DNA from: Stieleria mannarensis
GTDB taxonomy: Bacteria > Planctomycetota > Planctomycetia > Pirellulales > Pirellulaceae
Assembly: GCF_014154935.1 (NCBI RefSeq)
Contig: NZ_JACEHH010000016.1
Span: 62,001-126,000, forward strand
Reading direction: 5' to 3'
DNA: 64,000 nucleotides
Below are positions 61,353-64,000 of this stretch, one piece after another. The notes below the pieces were generated by a model. The model was not told the origin of the DNA. It worked only from the letters and a program-made list of their open reading frames with translations, and made no database searches. Both the position numbers and the translations under genes were made by a program. Position 1 is the stretch's first letter; each line of letters opens with the position of its first letter.

Positions 61353-63179
61353 ATGGCATCGCTCTACGTTGTTCGCGGACGGGATCAGGGAAAGCACTTC
61401 GTGCTCGACGGGGACGTCGTGCGCATCGGACGTGACACGCAAAACGACGTCCAGCTGCTCGACAGCGAAGCGTCCCGCAATCACGCCGAAATCCGAATCG
61501 ATGCATCCAGCGACTGCCACCTGGTGGACCTGAACAGCAGCAACGGGACGCAGATCAACGGCAAACGAATCAGCCACCAAAAGCTGCTCAGCGGGGATCG
61601 GATCGAGATCGGCGGCACGCTGTTGATCTTTACCGGAACCGGACAGCCGACGGCGATCGAAGCCGCCCACGGCGTCGATATCGTGCGGCAAAGCAGCGGT
61701 GCCGATGCCAGCCGAATCATCTCGTCGCTGGTCCGCCCGACCTCGCGGACCGGCGGCATTCGCCGCGATCCGGTTCGATTGCCCGACCAGGTCGCCGAGG
61801 CGGTGGCGCCGTTCGAGACCGAATTGTCCAAGTCCTCCGATTCATCCTCGCCATCCTCCTCGGTCGACTCCGTCGATCCGGTGATGAACACGATCACCGA
61901 TAGCGACCGCTCGCTGGAAGTGATGTACCTGACGGCCTTGGCGGTGGGGCGGACCGATGACCTGGACGAATTGCTGGACCGGATCTTGCGACTGGTCTTC
62001 GATTGGGTCGATGCCGATCGCGGCTGCATCATGCTGCGCGACAACGAAACGAACCAATTGCGTCCGGCCGCGCGATGCGACCGCCAGTCGACCGACGGCC
62101 AGTCACGTGTTGAGGCGCCGATCAGCATCAGTAGCACGATCCTGGATTACGTCCTGGACCGCGCCGAAGGAGTTCGGACCAGCGATGCCACCGACGACGC
62201 ACGCTTCGATGCCGCCGCATCGATCGTCCAGGGCGGCGTCCGCGAGGCGCTGTGCGTGCCGCTGCAAGGACGCTATGACATCGTCGGCGCACTCTACATC
62301 GACACCTACACCTCGCCCGGTCAAATCGTCCGACGTGGAAAAACGCATCGATTTACCGACGAACACTTACGGCTGATCACCGCGATCGGGCACCAAGCGG
62401 CACTGGCGATCGAGGACACGTTCTATTACTCGGCGCTGCTGCAAAGCGAACGCCTGGCCGCAATGGGGCAAACCATCGCGACGCTTTCGCACCACGTCAA
62501 AAACATTCTGCAGGGCATCCGCGGCGGCAGCTACCTGATCGAAGCCGGACTGAAACGCGATGACACCGATGCCGTGCGGCGCGGCTGGGGAATGGTCGAC
62601 CGAAACCAAGAACGGATCTCCAATCTGGTGATGGACATGCTGACGTTCTCCAAGGAACGCCAGCCGCAGAAAGTCGACGCGGACTTGAACGAGACGACCG
62701 CCGACGTGGTGGAACTGATGACCTCACGCGCCGATGAAGCCGGTGTTGAACTGTCGCTCCAAACCGACGACGCCCTGCCCCAGGCGTGGTTCGATCCCGA
62801 CGCCATGCATCAAGCCATTTTGAATTTGGTCACCAACGCGATCGATGCCGTCAAAGGCGAACATGCCGATGGCGCGCACGAGGATCCCGAGGCGGCGGAG
62901 GAACTGGCCAAGGGGATCGTCAAAGTCGAAACCGGATTTGACCCCGCGCAAGGATGGTTCGTCGATGTGATTGACAACGGCCCCGGCGTCTCCGCCGAAG
63001 ACCGCCAGAAGATCTTCTCACTGTTCGAATCGAAAAAGGGTGCCCGCGGCACCGGGCTCGGGCTGCCCGTCAGCGCGAAAATTTTGAAGGAGCACGGCGG
63101 GTCGATCGAAATCCTCGACCCTCCCAGCGGCACGGGGTGTTGCTTCCGATTGCTACTGCCCGCAGGCGCTGAGCCCTAG
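61353..63179 (+). CDS. FHA-GAF sensor histidine kinase
   Basis: 608 residues, no membrane segment. An FHA domain is at the N-terminus (VRIGRDTQNDVQLLDSEASR NH, then NSSNGTQINGKRI, about 20-80), a linker with Ser/Asp runs follows, then a GAF domain (about 195-365, DRILRLVFDWVDADRGCIML to ITAIGHQAALAIEDTFYY). The phospho-acceptor box is LSHHVKNILQGIRGG, likely His380. The ATPase domain shows HQAILNLVTNAIDAVKGEHA, DVIDNGPGVSAEDRQKIF and GARGTGLGLPVSAKIL. FHA domains bind phosphothreonine, so it may take input from a Ser/Thr kinase. No response regulator gene lies nearby. Confidence 0.92.
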   Translation: MASLYVVRGRDQGKHFVLDGDVVRIGRDTQNDVQLLDSEASRNHAEIRIDASSDCHLVDLNSSNGTQINGKRISHQKLLSGDRIEIGGTLLIFTGTGQPTAIEAAHGVDIVRQSSGADASRIISSLVRPTSRTGGIRRDPVRLPDQVAEAVAPFETELSKSSDSSSPSSSVDSVDPVMNTITDSDRSLEVMYLTALAVGRTDDLDELLDRILRLVFDWVDADRGCIMLRDNETNQLRPAARCDRQSTDGQSRVEAPISISSTILDYVLDRAEGVRTSDATDDARFDAAASIVQGGVREALCVPLQGRYDIVGALYIDTYTSPGQIVRRGKTHRFTDEHLRLITAIGHQAALAIEDTFYYSALLQSERLAAMGQTIATLSHHVKNILQGIRGGSYLIEAGLKRDDTDAVRRGWGMVDRNQERISNLVMDMLTFSKERQPQKVDADLNETTADVVELMTSRADEAGVELSLQTDDALPQAWFDPDAMHQAILNLVTNAIDAVKGEHADGAHEDPEAAEELAKGIVKVETGFDPAQGWFVDVIDNGPGVSAEDRQKIFSLFESKKGARGTGLGLPVSAKILKEHGGSIEILDPPSGTGCCFRLLLPAGAEP

Positions 63180-63186
63180 ACGATCC

Positions 63187-63520
63187 AGAGGACGTCAATT
63201 GCATTCCTGGTGAATTCAGTTGCTTTTGTTGCGTGTGTCATCAAAGACCACTCCGCTCGGTTCGCCAACGGCGATGGACATCTTAGCCTGGGGGGAGACC
63301 GGATGAGCCCCAGCGAATCCGGGCGTAACCCCAGGTCCACGCACACCAAGAAACCTCTCCCCCTTTCGGTCGGCCGGCGGCTTTGCCGCCGGCCGACCGA
63401 AAGGGGGAGAAGAGAAGGGGAGAAGGCTTTCTTTCCTGGGGTTGCGGTCACTCCGCTGCGCTCGTTCCCTGACCCCAGGCTATGGATGTGCATGCCCTTT
63501 GGGCGAGCGTTGCGGAATCG
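63187..63520. repeat. R10 long dispersed repeat, copy 2, with inserted segment
   Basis: Inverted relative to 8315-8503. Compared with copy 1 it has about 144 extra bases between two copies of ACCCCAGG (63328-63335 and 63472-63479). Between the kinase and arfB stops (63180-63536) nothing else is seen. Confidence 0.85.
63356..63410. repeat. 55-bp perfect palindrome with 3-base loop
   Basis: Arms of 26 bp: TCTCCCCCTTTCGGTCGGCC continuing GGCGGC, loop TTT, then the exact complement. It lies between convergent genes and would form a very stable hairpin in either transcript. There is no T-run after it. Confidence 0.95.
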
Positions 63521-63536
63521 ATGCAGCGTCCACCCG

Positions 63537-63962
63537 CTAATGGTCGAATCGTTGACGGCGGCTCTGTTTCTTTTGGCTCAGCTGGGTCTTGGCTTCTTTG
63601 CGCCGCCGTTTGCTGCCCAGGGTCGGGCGGGTCTTCTTTCGCTTCTTGGCCGGCTCTCGGCACTCCAGCAACATTTCCACCAGGCGGAATCGCGCGTCGG
63701 CCAGGTTGCGCGGCTGATCGCGGTAGCGCTCGCTGTGCAGCACCAGTTCGCCGTCTTTGGTGATGCGGTTGGCATACCGCGCAATGAATCGGCTGCGCCA
63801 GCCCGGATCGATCGCGGTGCATTTGCCGGGCGACCAGCGGAGCGTGATCTTGGAATTGACCTTGTTGACGTTCTGACCACCCGGCCCGCTGCTGCGCGTC
63901 GCGGTGACCTCGATTTCCGAGGCCGGAATCGTCAGTCGTGCGTTGACATACAGATCGCTCAT
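63537..63962 (-). CDS. arfB: Peptidyl-tRNA hydrolase ArfB-like (GGQ domain)
   Basis: 141 residues. The release-factor GGQ motif is in TRSSGPGGQNVNKVNSKITL (Gly28, Gly29, Gln30), and the protein lacks the codon-recognition domain. The C-terminus is a basic tail (KKRKKTRPTLGSKRRRKEAK TQLSQKKQ) like that which ArfB/ICT1 inserts into the empty mRNA channel to rescue stalled ribosomes. Start ATG at 63962. Thirty-eight bases follow to the window end, with no feature seen. Confidence 0.92.
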   Translation of the reverse strand: MSDLYVNARLTIPASEIEVTATRSSGPGGQNVNKVNSKITLRWSPGKCTAIDPGWRSRFIARYANRITKDGELVLHSERYRDQPRNLADARFRLVEMLLECREPAKKRKKTRPTLGSKRRRKEAKTQLSQKKQSRRQRFDH

Positions 63963-64000
63963 CGAGCACTCACATTCCTGGGCGGTGGGAGACTAAGCCG

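Noticed and set aside
63176-63493. 105-codon minus-strand frame
   Set aside because: Lies wholly in R10 copy 2 and translates the palindrome; no evidence of coding.

Overview
The window looks like chromosomal DNA of a planctomycete of the Pirellulaceae (Rhodopirellula/Stieleria-like). The evidence is high-GC DNA, a DUF1559 pilin-like protein, two PEP-CTERM proteins, a dockerin-type secreted protein, an ECF sigma factor beside a Ser/Thr kinase, genes for H4MPT/methanofuran-linked C1 cofactors, and intergenic spaces crowded with palindromic repeats. I call 51 protein genes, the first cut by the window edge. I found no rRNA, tRNA, CRISPR array, prophage or full-length insertion sequence.

Layout. 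0-6 kb is housekeeping: cysS (partial), ruvC, ruvA, rny on the minus strand, tilS. 6-15 kb holds a secreted FAD enzyme, a Kef-type antiporter fused to a PTS EIIA domain, a GNAT acetyltransferase, rpsA with a clear terminator, and a glucose-dehydrogenase-like MDR enzyme. 15.6-26.1 kb is a long plus-strand run: a SufR-like Fe-S regulator, sufC, sufB, sufD, a DUF59 protein, three genes resembling methanofuran-side-chain synthesis (MfnD, MfnF and MfnE types), and a NodU-type carbamoyltransferase followed by SxtJ-like and DUF5989 membrane proteins. On the opposite strand, 29.4-26.1 kb is an ECF sigma / membrane kinase / polysaccharide-export operon whose last gene overlaps the DUF5989 gene tail to tail. 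32.9-29.9 kb is an mlaE-mlaF-mlaD lipid transport operon. 33.2-37.3 kb is ileS-purN. 37.6-42.5 kb is envelope-related: a lipoprotein with a transglutaminase-like region, kdsA, a PlsC-type acyltransferase and a GT4 glycosyltransferase. 42.8-50.3 kb is mostly exported proteins. 50.8-52.6 kb is a phosphonate-type oxidase/hydrolase pair. 52.7-55.9 kb has an SH3-repeat exported protein and an unknown. 56.5-59.8 kb is rpsB-tsf-pyrH-frr. The window closes with a MoxR ATPase, an FHA-GAF histidine kinase and arfB.

The most distinctive signal is in the spacers. At least eight families of short palindromic repeats occur, mostly as inverted pairs about 60-80 bp long. In several families each half is itself a small hairpin whose stem changes by paired, compensatory substitutions while the loop stays constant. 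Three families begin with GTAG, as REP sequences mobilised by RAYT transposases do. Four genes take their stop codon from a repeat unit, and one repeat is interrupted by a 113-bp MITE-like insert with perfect terminal inverted repeats and a 4-bp target duplication. This REPIN-like landscape is my best candidate for an under-described system here. All family assignments come from reading the sequence, without database searches.
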